IMG/VR virus record: IMGVR_UViG_3300004448_000470
Span: 1 to 39,370 of that record
DNA from: a virus
DNA length: 39,370 nucleotides
Direction: 5' to 3' (one strand)
Shown here: in pieces, positions 8,769 through 16,237 of the stretch
How the letters are laid out: every line of letters starts with the position of its first letter
How positions within the stretch are numbered: the stretch's first letter is position 1
Translations under genes and position numbers: made by a program
Notes under the pieces: generated by a model
What the model was told of the DNA's origin: nothing
What the model saw: the letters and a program-made list of their open reading frames with translations, nothing else
Database searches by the model: none

Positions 8769-11254
8769 TATGCTATCTCTATCCAGTCCATTGACGGGTT
8801 AAAATACATTTGATCGTTATCTGTATCTAATGCGTATCCAATTACTCTTACTATATCTCCACTGCTTGATGGTGCAGCAATTGTAGCAACACCTGTAGTT
8901 GTAGATAAATATAGTATAGCACCCTTACCTTCTGTCCCTTCTATTTCTACGTGATGCGTAACCATTCCACGTACAAGCATTCCATCTGTACTAGGATCAG
9001 TTCCTATTGAAACTCCCAAAAATCCGTTACCTCCTAATGTAGTACTATCAGCATCTGCTAACTCCCAGTTACCCGTGCTTTTATAAAAATATATATATCC
9101 TGCAGTTGTACTACCGCCACTTGGACCGCTGCCAAAATATACTACATCTCCATCTGCGTCACCACTAGTACTTGTACTTGTAGGTGTAAGTTTTCTATGA
9201 AAATCACTAACTACATTATTTTTAAAATCTACAGAACCATCTGCTTCAATAGACATTCGTAATACATGAGGATTTACATCTGCATCACTATCTGCTGTTG
9301 AAGGACACGTGTAAAATCTCATATTACCGCCATTAGCTGTCCCTGTGCTTGCTCCTCCATAAAACGCTAATATACCGCCAGACTTATTTGTTCCTCCTCC
9401 TTCTGCTGCCCATATTTGTAAAGATCCTCCTCCACCATCACTGTGTGATCTTTTCTTTATATAAGAAGCGGTAAGATCGTCAGGGCCTATTAGTAAAGTA
9501 TCTGAATCATATGTTAACTCTGCTTCAGCTTGTATTGCTGATGTGCTATTTCCTGTTAACAATGAATTAGATGCAAAAGTAGTTGCACCTGTACCGCCAT
9601 TACCTACAGCTAAAGTACCTGTTACACCTATATCAGTAACAGCAGCACTACCATTAAAGTTAGCTGAGTCAGTCTCACTAAGAGTTACTTGCAAAGCTCT
9701 AGTAGTTGCTAAAGTTGTAGCAGTCGCTGCATTACCAGTTGTGCTTTGATTTAATGTAGGTATATTAGCAGCGTTAATAGTGGCTGTTGCACTTATATCT
9801 GTATCCCATCTGTAATGTTCTTCTTCCTCAAAATTTGCTAATGAATCGTGATTTATAGTTCCTTGTGTGGCAACTTGAACTACACCGCTGTTATTTACAA
9901 ATGCTGTACTACCCATTGTAAGGGTACCAGCTATAGTTGTTAAAGAGCTTGTTCCTTGACCAATAGTAACGTCTATTTCATCTTCTGCATCTCCATCTTC
10001 TATAACAATGCCATCTTGTAGCTCACCGTCGTGAGTAGCTACTCTTAATTTTATTTTACCCCCTTCTGTACCAGCACCAGTCTCTTCTTGAACTCCTACT
10101 ATTTGCCCATAAATTTGTGTAGCGTTTGAAGTGTCTTCACCGTTAAAAGATATTACACCTAGACTTCCACCGTCAGCAGGCGTATCATCCGCTCTTAGTT
10201 TTTGAAATATTAAATTACCTGAACTAGAATGATCAGATGTAGATTCAATAATTATATCAGGAGCCCCTAATCCACTATCAGTTATTTTTAAATTAGTGCC
10301 ATCGTAAGTAAGATTAGATTCTGCAATAATACCACTAGTACCGTTACCTGTAAGTAAAGCATTAGACGTTAAAGTCGTAACACCTGTACCTCCTTTAGAA
10401 ACTGGAACCGTATCTGACAGAGTTGATCCAGCAGCTGTGACTGTTATAGGAGTAGTACCATCAAAATCAACACCATTGATAGCCCTAGCTGTTTCCAATG
10501 CGGTTGCAGTTGCTGCATTACCTGTTGTATTTTCATTCTGTAAAGCTAATGTTCCTGTAGACGCAGGTAAAGTTACTGTTATATCAGAGCCTGGATTACC
10601 TCCCGACAATGTTGCTTCATGTACGTCATCTGATGTACCCTCAAACACAATATCATTTCCAAATATTGTTGCATCTCCTGTAGAAAAAATAGTACCAATT
10701 ATATTTAAGTTTCCACTTATAGTAGTGTCTCCGTCTGCGTCTACTTTAAGTCTAGGTGAAATCCCAAATCCATTAAGACTACTTCCTGCGGTTCCGTCAG
10801 CGGCTGTCCAAAATTCTATATCTCCACCGTCTCCAGTTCCTGTACCTTGGCCTCCATAAAACTTTAAAGCGCCTCCATTTTGGTTTGCGCCTGTTCCGTT
10901 AGCTCCTGCAATATTAAAATGACCGCCACCACCATCTCCATGGTCTTGGCGCTTGATAAATACACCGTTTGCATTATCATCACCTATACTAAGTGTATCA
11001 CTAGTAAATGATAATCCAGACTCAGAAGTAACCGTTCCGTCACCATCATCTGTTAGTAATTGATTAGCAGCACCGTCTACTCCTGCTCCGTGAAGATCTG
11101 TGACTCCGACACCACTGTCTTTAACTATTTTATTATTAGAATCTAGGCCAAGATTTCCCCCACTAGCTATAGTGCCAGTTTTTACACCTTCTAAATATAT
11201 AGAAGATCTAAATCTTGCAATAAGGTTTACGATATGTTGGCCTATAAATTTCAC
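8768..11254 (-). CDS. Repetitive tail fibre protein (828 aa)
   Basis: The product is rich in Gly, Thr, Ser, Ala and Asp, with phage-fibre phrases such as GNGGTGATTFASNSLLTGN and KGGTGVTTLTSNALLTGN. I have seen this type in many marine phage fibres and trimeric beta-structured proteins. It carries an internal duplication: a Gly-rich block DGGGG...GGALKFYGG...FW near residues 100-150 returns as DGGGG...GGILAFYGG...FY around residue 600. The C-terminal 130 residues look like a separate domain ending in WIEIA. The start is a GTG overlapping the upstream stop (TAGTG); there is no good ATG nearby. It is followed by the LamG adhesin gene, so the two probably build the receptor-binding device together. 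Confidence 0.85.
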   Translation of the reverse strand: MKFIGQHIVNLIARFRSSIYLEGVKTGTIASGGNLGLDSNNKIVKDSGVGVTDLHGAGVDGAANQLLTDDGDGTVTSESGLSFTSDTLSIGDDNANGVFIKRQDHGDGGGGHFNIAGANGTGANQNGGALKFYGGQGTGTGDGGDIEFWTAADGTAGSSLNGFGISPRLKVDADGDTTISGNLNIIGTIFSTGDATIFGNDIVFEGTSDDVHEATLSGGNPGSDITVTLPASTGTLALQNENTTGNAATATALETARAINGVDFDGTTPITVTAAGSTLSDTVPVSKGGTGVTTLTSNALLTGNGTSGIIAESNLTYDGTNLKITDSGLGAPDIIIESTSDHSSSGNLIFQKLRADDTPADGGSLGVISFNGEDTSNATQIYGQIVGVQEETGAGTEGGKIKLRVATHDGELQDGIVIEDGDAEDEIDVTIGQGTSSLTTIAGTLTMGSTAFVNNSGVVQVATQGTINHDSLANFEEEEHYRWDTDISATATINAANIPTLNQSTTGNAATATTLATTRALQVTLSETDSANFNGSAAVTDIGVTGTLAVGNGGTGATTFASNSLLTGNSTSAIQAEAELTYDSDTLLIGPDDLTASYIKKRSHSDGGGGSLQIWAAEGGGTNKSGGILAFYGGASTGTANGGNMRFYTCPSTADSDADVNPHVLRMSIEADGSVDFKNNVVSDFHRKLTPTSTSTSGDADGDVVYFGSGPSGGSTTAGYIYFYKSTGNWELADADSTTLGGNGFLGVSIGTDPSTDGMLVRGMVTHHVEIEGTEGKGAILYLSTTTGVATIAAPSSSGDIVRVIGYALDTDNDQMYFNPSMDWIEIA

Positions 11255-11721
11255 TATATAGCTCTAGGTATATCTGCAACTTTATAAGCGGTATCTCCGT
11301 CTTTATTTCTATACGCTTCTAAAACTTGCTTTCTGTTGTTTTTTTCTTTTAACGATATATGTATCCAAGCAAAGTCAAATTCATTAATCATTTGGTCAAA
11401 CTCTAAACCTGAATCTAAAATCCACTCATAGATAAGTATGTTCATCATCTTCCCCATCTGCCAAAACTGGATGTCCAATGCCTCACCTTTGCAGTGCTGC
11501 GAAGAACGGCTTCCACCAATAGCACGATTGAGTGACGGGTTGCGATAACCGCTACTGATCCGAATAGGACCAATAGAGTCACGCATAGGCTGTATAAGAT
11601 TAGATATAAGCCTTTGCATATTTTCCAAATGTTCTTTTGTCGGCTCATTACTTATTCCTAGTCTTGTTGCTGTATTACTTCGAGTTATCTCTGATAATAC
11701 AAAGTTTTTACTTAGTCTCAT
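11254..11721 (-). CDS. Peptidase M15 family endolysin (D-Ala-D-Ala carboxypeptidase-like)
   Basis: This 155-residue protein starts with LSKNFVLSEITRSNTA, a usual opening of M15A peptidases, and carries the family metal-site motifs: SGYR at 57-60, S-Q-H-x-x-G-x-A-x-D at 74-83 (His76, Asp83) and W-I-H at 119-121 (His121). M15 enzymes are zinc peptidases that cut peptidoglycan cross-links. In phages they act as endolysins or virion lysins. There is no signal peptide, so access to the wall would need a holin or delivery in a virion. The central part (DNA about 11435-11595) is visibly richer in G+C and in CGN arginine codons than both its ends, unlike most of the neighbourhood. It is coupled to the fibre gene by a TAGTG overlap. 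Confidence 0.88.
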   Translation of the reverse strand: MRLSKNFVLSEITRSNTATRLGISNEPTKEHLENMQRLISNLIQPMRDSIGPIRISSGYRNPSLNRAIGGSRSSQHCKGEALDIQFWQMGKMMNILIYEWILDSGLEFDQMINEFDFAWIHISLKEKNNRKQVLEAYRNKDGDTAYKVADIPRAI

Positions 11722-11724
11722 TTA

Positions 11725-12093
11725 TTATGATTTCGTGAATGTAGCAAATTCTACAATGCATGCACCTGTATCAGCTCTAAGATGTAAACCTGTACTTGGA
11801 GCTACACAAAAAAGTATAGCTTCTTGTGCGTGTAATCTAGCAAAAGGCGTCTCTCCTTGCGCGTCAGTTTTTAAGTATATTAAATTTGTAGAATCTATAT
11901 TTTTAACATATACGTACATGCTAGAGCCTACACTTGCCGCTACAACTACTGTATCAGCATCTGTAGCTACACTTTCTCTAGAAAGACCTGTAACAGGGTT
12001 TCCTACATTAAGAACATCTGAAATACTTAAGCTTAAAGCATTTGAAGATACCGTAGTAGAATTTATTGATAATGTTGTGTTTAATGTTGCCAT
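11725..12093 (-). CDS. Small putative virion protein (122 aa)
   Basis: A 122-residue product that begins ATLNTTLSINSTTVSSNALS and continues with alternating beta-prone segments (SMYVYVKNIDSTNLIYLKTD, FARLHAQEAILF, LHLRADTGACIVEFATFTKS). This resembles small beta-sandwich tail or capsid-decoration proteins found beside fibre genes in marine phages, but no named family is recognised. It has no signal peptide or membrane segment. It starts with ATGGC after an A-rich leader and is followed four bases later by the M15 endolysin gene. A virion protein is the most economical reading. Its position between lysis-type genes leaves a role in lysis possible. Confidence 0.55.
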   Translation of the reverse strand: MATLNTTLSINSTTVSSNALSLSISDVLNVGNPVTGLSRESVATDADTVVVAASVGSSMYVYVKNIDSTNLIYLKTDAQGETPFARLHAQEAILFCVAPSTGLHLRADTGACIVEFATFTKS

Positions 12094-12113
12094 TTTTTTA
12101 TTTTTATTAATTG

Positions 12114-12455
12114 TTAAAACGCTTCCATTACAATTTCGTCTATAGAATTTTGCACTTCTTTTTTAGTAGCTTCCATAGACATCATAATATTAGCTTGAAA
12201 TCTTTTTACTTCTTCATTATTGTTTAGTACTAATAATGTAGGTACTACTACAATTTTATACTCACTTGCCCATCTTGCGTCTGCAGTTATGTCAATTCTT
12301 TCTGTTTCACAGTCTGTTAGTTTTGGCAACCATTGCACTTCATTACTTTTATTAAAGCTAGCATTAAATTCTACAACAACTAACCCGCTTGAAAAGTCTT
12401 GACTATAAACAGTTGTACAAATAAACAAAATAACTGGTAAAAACAAATTTTTCAT
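12114..12455 (-). CDS. Secreted thioredoxin-fold protein without CxxC
   Basis: The 113-residue protein has a clear cleavable signal peptide (MKNLFLPVILFICTTVYSQ), ending in a Ser-Gln pair as is common in Bacteroidota. The mature part follows the thioredoxin order: a strand VVVEFNASFN, a helix, a second strand with IDITAD, then KIVVVPTLLVLNNNEEVKRF, which includes the cis-proline region (VVPT) and the usual beta hairpin. Where thioredoxins have the active-site WCxxC, this protein has NASFNKSN, so no redox cysteine pair is present. It would fold in the periplasm or be attached outside, but it cannot act as a normal oxidoreductase. It sits in the envelope cassette between a membrane coiled-coil protein and a small virion-like protein. 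A binding or chaperone role is inference. Confidence 0.7.
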   Translation of the reverse strand: MKNLFLPVILFICTTVYSQDFSSGLVVVEFNASFNKSNEVQWLPKLTDCETERIDITADARWASEYKIVVVPTLLVLNNNEEVKRFQANIMMSMEATKKEVQNSIDEIVMEAF

Positions 12456-12460
12456 AATTT

Positions 12461-12745
12461 TTATTTTAATTGGTCAATCTTATCCTCCATCCTCAGCATT
12501 TGTGTTTTAATTTCTGTTACGTCTTCTTGAGTAGACATAATTGTTTGTCGAATAAGTTGATCTTTCATATCATACTCCATCCGAGTAATTTCAGGGTCAG
12601 CAGGTAGAGGTAGTTTTTTAGCTTCTGCTATATCTGCTTGTAATACAAACCAACCACTAATAACTGCAGCCATTGCAAAAGCTATCCCTGCTAATGTTTT
12701 AACACTTATTTGTACTGATGTATCTTCGTTTAATTCTTTTGCCAT
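12461..12745 (-). CDS. Membrane-anchored coiled-coil protein (94 aa)
   Basis: The 94-residue protein has a short polar N-terminus, one hydrophobic segment at about residues 16-36 (LAGIAFAMAAVISGWFVL), a proline-containing linker (KKLPLPADPE), and then a long heptad-like helix ending MLRMEDKIDQLK. This is the layout of a single-pass inner-membrane protein with a periplasmic or cytoplasmic coiled coil, as in small phage lysis accessory proteins or i-spanins. Its place, between a secreted thioredoxin-fold protein and an outer-membrane barrel, supports an envelope-spanning role. I cannot decide topology or show spanin homology from sequence. It starts at an ATG two bases downstream of the barrel gene and ends just before the thioredoxin-fold gene. 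Confidence 0.6.
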   Translation of the reverse strand: MAKELNEDTSVQISVKTLAGIAFAMAAVISGWFVLQADIAEAKKLPLPADPEITRMEYDMKDQLIRQTIMSTQEDVTEIKTQMLRMEDKIDQLK

Positions 12746-12747
12746 TT

Positions 12748-13848
12748 TTAAAATATTACATAATTAAGTCCTACACTAAAGTTGTGCCATTGTCTGTTCC
12801 AATACTTGTTGTATCTACCTTCTATAAATACACCTAAGCTTTTATTAAATCTATATCCAAATATAAGTCCTGCTGAGTAATCTAACCACTGCCCGTTGTT
12901 AAACTTGTGATAAGAATATTTATTGTCTGTATCTATGTGATAAGGCATTATATTTCCCCAACTATGAAACCAAAAATCTTTTGTAAAATGATAGTAATCA
13001 AATCCTAATACTGCAGAATACTCTACTGTGTTAGATAGAGAATTTCTTTGATCTTCTACATAGTCATCTATTACTTGTGGTACAACAACCTCTTCCCATA
13101 CTTCTTGACTAGTTGCTACTACTTCTCCATTGGGTGCTGAATACTGTCCATCTAATGTTATATTGTATCCCTCTTGAAGTGCCAAGTATGTATAATGTAA
13201 TGTCCCATTGTCCAGCACCCAATCTGCCAGGGGGTCAAATCCGTATGGTTCTGCAAGACGCTGTACTGCACCTACATTAACAGATAGTTTACCTGCCTCA
13301 CCTATCTTCAAACGAAATCGCTCAGATGCTTCAAAATATTCAATATCAGCAAAACCATCTTGTAAATACTCTACTTTACTTACCCACTTATCTGCAACGT
13401 ATCTTACAAAGTGATGTTGGTTAGTATAGTTTATACCTAATCGTCTTACAAAATCAGCTTCGAACAAATATTCAAAACCATCAATTCTCCCAATTGTCGC
13501 GGCATCAGAATAAGAATTTTCTGTACCATTATAAAAAGTGTTGGCTCTGTTTTCATATCCAAATCGTTTAATTTTTCTAATACCTACAGAAAAAGTGTAG
13601 TCAAAAGGTGTTTCTATTGTTTGCTCTTCTAGCGCACCAGATGTTACAGACCATATCTGATCATCACCTAATGATGTACCACCATTAACTGCAGCATACA
13701 TCGTTGAGTATTTAAATATATTTTTTACTCCTTGCGCATTACAACTTGCAGATACTAAAGAAAATAGCACAATATAAAACACAGCCATAAAAAGCCAAAA
13801 AAACAAATAAGCTATGTCCGGTGTAATTTTTTTTAATATTTTCATCAT
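12748..13848 (-). CDS. Phage-encoded outer-membrane beta-barrel protein
   Basis: The 366-residue protein has a hydrophobic N-terminal segment (residues about 12-35, ending SASCNAQ) that looks like a long signal peptide. It then alternates amphipathic beta strands rich in aromatic residues and ends in LNYVIF, a terminal phenylalanine typical of barrels folded by BAM. Other strand-like pieces are FSVGIRKIKRFGYE, AVLGFDYYHFTKDFWF and GLIFGYRFNKSLGVFIEGRY. It is therefore probably an integral outer-membrane protein of about 16 strands. It overlaps the stop of the T9SS-cargo gene (ATGATGA, two possible ATGs at 13848 and 13845), so the two are made together. I do not recognise a named porin family. 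A lysis, exclusion or cargo-anchoring role is inference. Confidence 0.72.
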   Translation of the reverse strand: MMKILKKITPDIAYLFFWLFMAVFYIVLFSLVSASCNAQGVKNIFKYSTMYAAVNGGTSLGDDQIWSVTSGALEEQTIETPFDYTFSVGIRKIKRFGYENRANTFYNGTENSYSDAATIGRIDGFEYLFEADFVRRLGINYTNQHHFVRYVADKWVSKVEYLQDGFADIEYFEASERFRLKIGEAGKLSVNVGAVQRLAEPYGFDPLADWVLDNGTLHYTYLALQEGYNITLDGQYSAPNGEVVATSQEVWEEVVVPQVIDDYVEDQRNSLSNTVEYSAVLGFDYYHFTKDFWFHSWGNIMPYHIDTDNKYSYHKFNNGQWLDYSAGLIFGYRFNKSLGVFIEGRYNKYWNRQWHNFSVGLNYVIF

Positions 13849-16085
13849 TTCTTTAATACTTTTGTTGTATTTGTATTACCATCATATGTTACACTAAAAT
13901 TATATATACCAGAAGGTAGTAAGCTCACATCTAATTGATTTAATCCTTTTTGAGTATGACTTTCTCTAACTTGTATTACAAGCTTGCCTGATATATCATA
14001 TACTTCTATACCTACAGGACTGTTAGTTAATATATTTATTACATCTCCCATAGGATTAGGATACATAACTATATTATGTCCTCTAAGTAAATCTCTTGTA
14101 TCTAAAGGACTATCCCAAGAACAGCTCCAATATATTTGTTGACATTTGTCATCCCACTCATTATTGCAGCAATAAGGATCTATTGTAATAACCCAAGCAT
14201 AGCATGTGTCGTTTAACCAGTAAGGCACGCCAGGGCCTCCTATACAACCTGCATCATACAAACACTCTGCTTCTGTATTAGCAAAGACATCATAATTATA
14301 TGCATCACTATCCATACACCCTTCTACAACTGTCTGGCACTCATCATTTGCATTAGCTAAAGGATCGTAATTAAATGCTGTACTATCCATACAACCGTAT
14401 ATAAATGGTATACAACTGAAATCTTCTGTGTTTGCTTCTTCGTTGTAATTAAAAGCTTCAGGATCTGTACAGCCTAGCATAGTTATAAAGCAACTGCCAT
14501 TATCTACATTTGCCTGCGGATTATAGTTGTCAGCAACAGGATCCATACACCCAAAATACAAACAAGACTCATCTGCTGTATTAGCATTAGGATTATAGTT
14601 CCATGCTTCTTGATTCATACAACCAACTACTACGGCTACACAGCTACTGTCATCTACATTAGCAAGTGAATCATAATTAAATGCGAAGGGTGAGGTACAA
14701 CCTTCTACTATCTCAATGCAAGAACCATCGTCTGTGTTTGCGTTAAAGTTATAGTTTAAAGATTGTTCATCCAAACACCCGTACACTGTAGGCACACAAT
14801 AATCTCCGCAAAAAGGAAAACTAGTATATATTTGCCAAAAAGGAGGTGCATATGCTTTTAAAGCTCCTGCACCATTACCTGCAAATGGGTACATACCACC
14901 TTGCAAAGATATATTGCCTGCTGAGTTAATAAGTCTAAATGAGTTATGCATAGTCTGAAAAGCGACTTCTGCAGGAGGAGTTTGAGGACTAGCTATTTCA
15001 AAGTAATATACTTTAACAGGTTTATCTGTTTCTAGAACTATATTAAACTCTTGTGAATAAGAACCAGGTCCCATAGTATATGTGCCAAGAATACTATCTT
15101 CTTGTACTACACCTATATAACAATCACCCCATCCGTCACCACCATCATCTTCTATAATGAGAGTGTAATTACATGTAGGTATAATTTCATTTAATGTAGC
15201 GCTAGGATTAAAATTAAAAGCATTAGGATTAAGGCACCCTAACGTGTGTAAAGTTTCACATGAGCCATTATCAAAGTTTGCTTGTGGATTAAACTCTACA
15301 TATGTATTATTTGTACAGCCTTCTACTGCTGGTATATCACATTGCTCTAGCCATATAGGACCTGAATAAGCAGTGTTACCAAAAGAGGCAGAATCTAAAG
15401 ACCATAAAGTATCTAAGCTACCGCAAGGCTCTGCATCTCCAAGTATTATAAAATTACCATCTGTACCACCATTGTATAAAGAACCTTCTAAGCCATCCCC
15501 ATATGTATCACTTAGTATAAGTTCTACACCAGTTTCAGGCACACATAGATCATATATAATAGTTTGATTAGCTTGTTCGTAAGAATACTCACCGGCTATT
15601 ACACTTTCTACAGCCTCACCATTAGATATGTCTGTTAATATCCATCCTGTTTCTCCAGGAAATTGATCTAATGTTAGTTTAAGAATCATCTTAACTTCAC
15701 CGTCAGAACAACTTACACCCACACAACTGTTGTCATCAGCTTGTGCCCAAGGATTGTAGTTAGGAGCTTCAAGATTAGTACATCCAAACACAGGAAACTC
15801 GCAAGATCCGTCGTTAAAATTAGCTTCAGGTACATAGTTTAAAGCTAACATATCAGTGCACCCTGGCACAGTATCTATTGGTATAGGGCAGTCTCCATTA
15901 TCATAACCAAACTCTTCACAATTAAAGTCTATAATATTGCCATTCCATGAATACGCACTATTGTCGCAATACCCATCTCCTAGCCAATCTATAGGTGCTT
16001 CTACGCCATAACAATCTACAAATACGCTATCTTGAGAATTTGCTGATAGTGTTATTAAAAATAATATGTAAATTAATCTTTTCAT
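13845..16085 (-). CDS. Secreted Cys-repeat protein with type IX (T9SS) sorting domain
   Basis: From the ATG at 16085 the protein is 746 residues. It has a signal peptide (MKRLIYILFLITLSANSQ), an LNR/Notch-like module at about 25-66 (DWLGDGYCDNS... GYDNGDC) and two DGGDGWG/DTYGDGLEG-type beta domains (about 130-245 and 306-430). It also has eleven copies of a GCxDPxAxNYxPxA...C repeat (four at 75-305, seven in tandem at 436-608), a DPYCCNNEWDDKC module (about 613-655) and a C-terminal type A T9SS sorting domain at 672-746 (MYPNP, YDISGKLV, LPSGIYNFSV, ending TKVLKK). Such domains send cargo across the outer membrane and are cleaved or anchored there. A TTG four codons upstream is possible, but the ATG makes a cleaner signal peptide and a TAATG overlap. 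I know this architecture from host proteins; in a phage it is unusual. Confidence 0.85.
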   Translation of the reverse strand: MKRLIYILFLITLSANSQDSVFVDCYGVEAPIDWLGDGYCDNSAYSWNGNIIDFNCEEFGYDNGDCPIPIDTVPGCTDMLALNYVPEANFNDGSCEFPVFGCTNLEAPNYNPWAQADDNSCVGVSCSDGEVKMILKLTLDQFPGETGWILTDISNGEAVESVIAGEYSYEQANQTIIYDLCVPETGVELILSDTYGDGLEGSLYNGGTDGNFIILGDAEPCGSLDTLWSLDSASFGNTAYSGPIWLEQCDIPAVEGCTNNTYVEFNPQANFDNGSCETLHTLGCLNPNAFNFNPSATLNEIIPTCNYTLIIEDDGGDGWGDCYIGVVQEDSILGTYTMGPGSYSQEFNIVLETDKPVKVYYFEIASPQTPPAEVAFQTMHNSFRLINSAGNISLQGGMYPFAGNGAGALKAYAPPFWQIYTSFPFCGDYCVPTVYGCLDEQSLNYNFNANTDDGSCIEIVEGCTSPFAFNYDSLANVDDSSCVAVVVGCMNQEAWNYNPNANTADESCLYFGCMDPVADNYNPQANVDNGSCFITMLGCTDPEAFNYNEEANTEDFSCIPFIYGCMDSTAFNYDPLANANDECQTVVEGCMDSDAYNYDVFANTEAECLYDAGCIGGPGVPYWLNDTCYAWVITIDPYCCNNEWDDKCQQIYWSCSWDSPLDTRDLLRGHNIVMYPNPMGDVINILTNSPVGIEVYDISGKLVIQVRESHTQKGLNQLDVSLLPSGIYNFSVTYDGNTNTTKVLKK
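14262..14780 (-). repeat. Seven tandem GCxDPxAxNYxPxA cysteine repeats
   Basis: Within the T9SS-sorted protein, residues about 436-608 hold seven consecutive repeats of 20-21 residues, spaced by 4-6 residue linkers. Each begins Gly-Cys, has an Asn-Tyr (or Asn-Phe) near position 10 and closes with a Cys. The acidic turn before the final Cys (DDGSC, VDDSSC, VDNGSC and similar) suggests calcium binding plus one disulfide per unit, but this is inference. Four more copies lie at residues 75-95, 101-121, 256-276 and 283-305. Confidence 0.85.
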
Positions 16086-16237
16086 TAGCTTCCACAATTT
16101 TCACAATCTTCATTGTCTATTGAACACGCTTCAGGCTGTTCTTGCTCTTCTAAATCTACAATCCAAGAATCAAATGTATCTTTTTTTGATTCTTCTGCTC
16201 TTTTAATTGAGTCTTTAATGTATTCTTTGTCTATCAT
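16085..16237 (-). CDS. Small acidic protein with C-terminal CxxCGS (50 aa)
   Basis: From the ATG at 16237 the product is 50 residues: MIDKEYIKDSIKRAEESKKD, then a middle with SWIVDLEEQEQPEA and a C-terminus CSIDNEDCENCGS. An upstream TTG would lengthen it by 18 residues (through an Arg/Lys-rich stretch), but the ATG makes a clean ATGA overlap with the stop of the holin-like gene and is preferred. The helical start and three cysteines near the end are the only notable features; a CxxC pair could bind metal. The stop overlaps the ATG of the T9SS-cargo gene (TAATG), so production of the cargo may be coupled to it. No family is recognised. Confidence 0.6.
   Translation of the reverse strand: MIDKEYIKDSIKRAEESKKDTFDSWIVDLEEQEQPEACSIDNEDCENCGS

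Noticed and set aside
10437-10859. 140-residue open frame on the plus strand opposite the tail fibre gene
   Set aside because: It is the antisense shadow of a repetitive Gly/Thr/Ala-rich gene; its composition (Val, Ala, Ser, Pro) follows from the opposite strand, it has no start context and would be the only kind of plus-strand gene.
11445-11648. 67-residue same-strand frame inside the M15 gene
   Set aside because: The M15 frame carries all catalytic motifs; this out-of-frame product has no recognisable pattern and arises from the GC-rich island lacking stops.
12461-12745. Definite i-spanin call for the 94-aa membrane coiled-coil protein
   Set aside because: Topology is not clear and no matching o-spanin lipoprotein (a lipobox with an N-terminal Cys) is found next to or inside it, so only the descriptive call is kept.
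14262-14780. CRISPR-like regular repeats
   Set aside because: The periodicity is at protein level (cysteine repeat units of about 25 codons), the DNA repeats are imperfect and in frame, and no identical direct repeats with unique spacers occur.
13845-16085. Host chromosomal fragment or assembly chimera at the T9SS gene
   Set aside because: Start and stop overlaps (TAATG, ATGATGA) join it to phage-type genes on both sides, codon use matches the neighbours, and the repeat family recurs in the phage's giant protein; still worth a read-coverage check.
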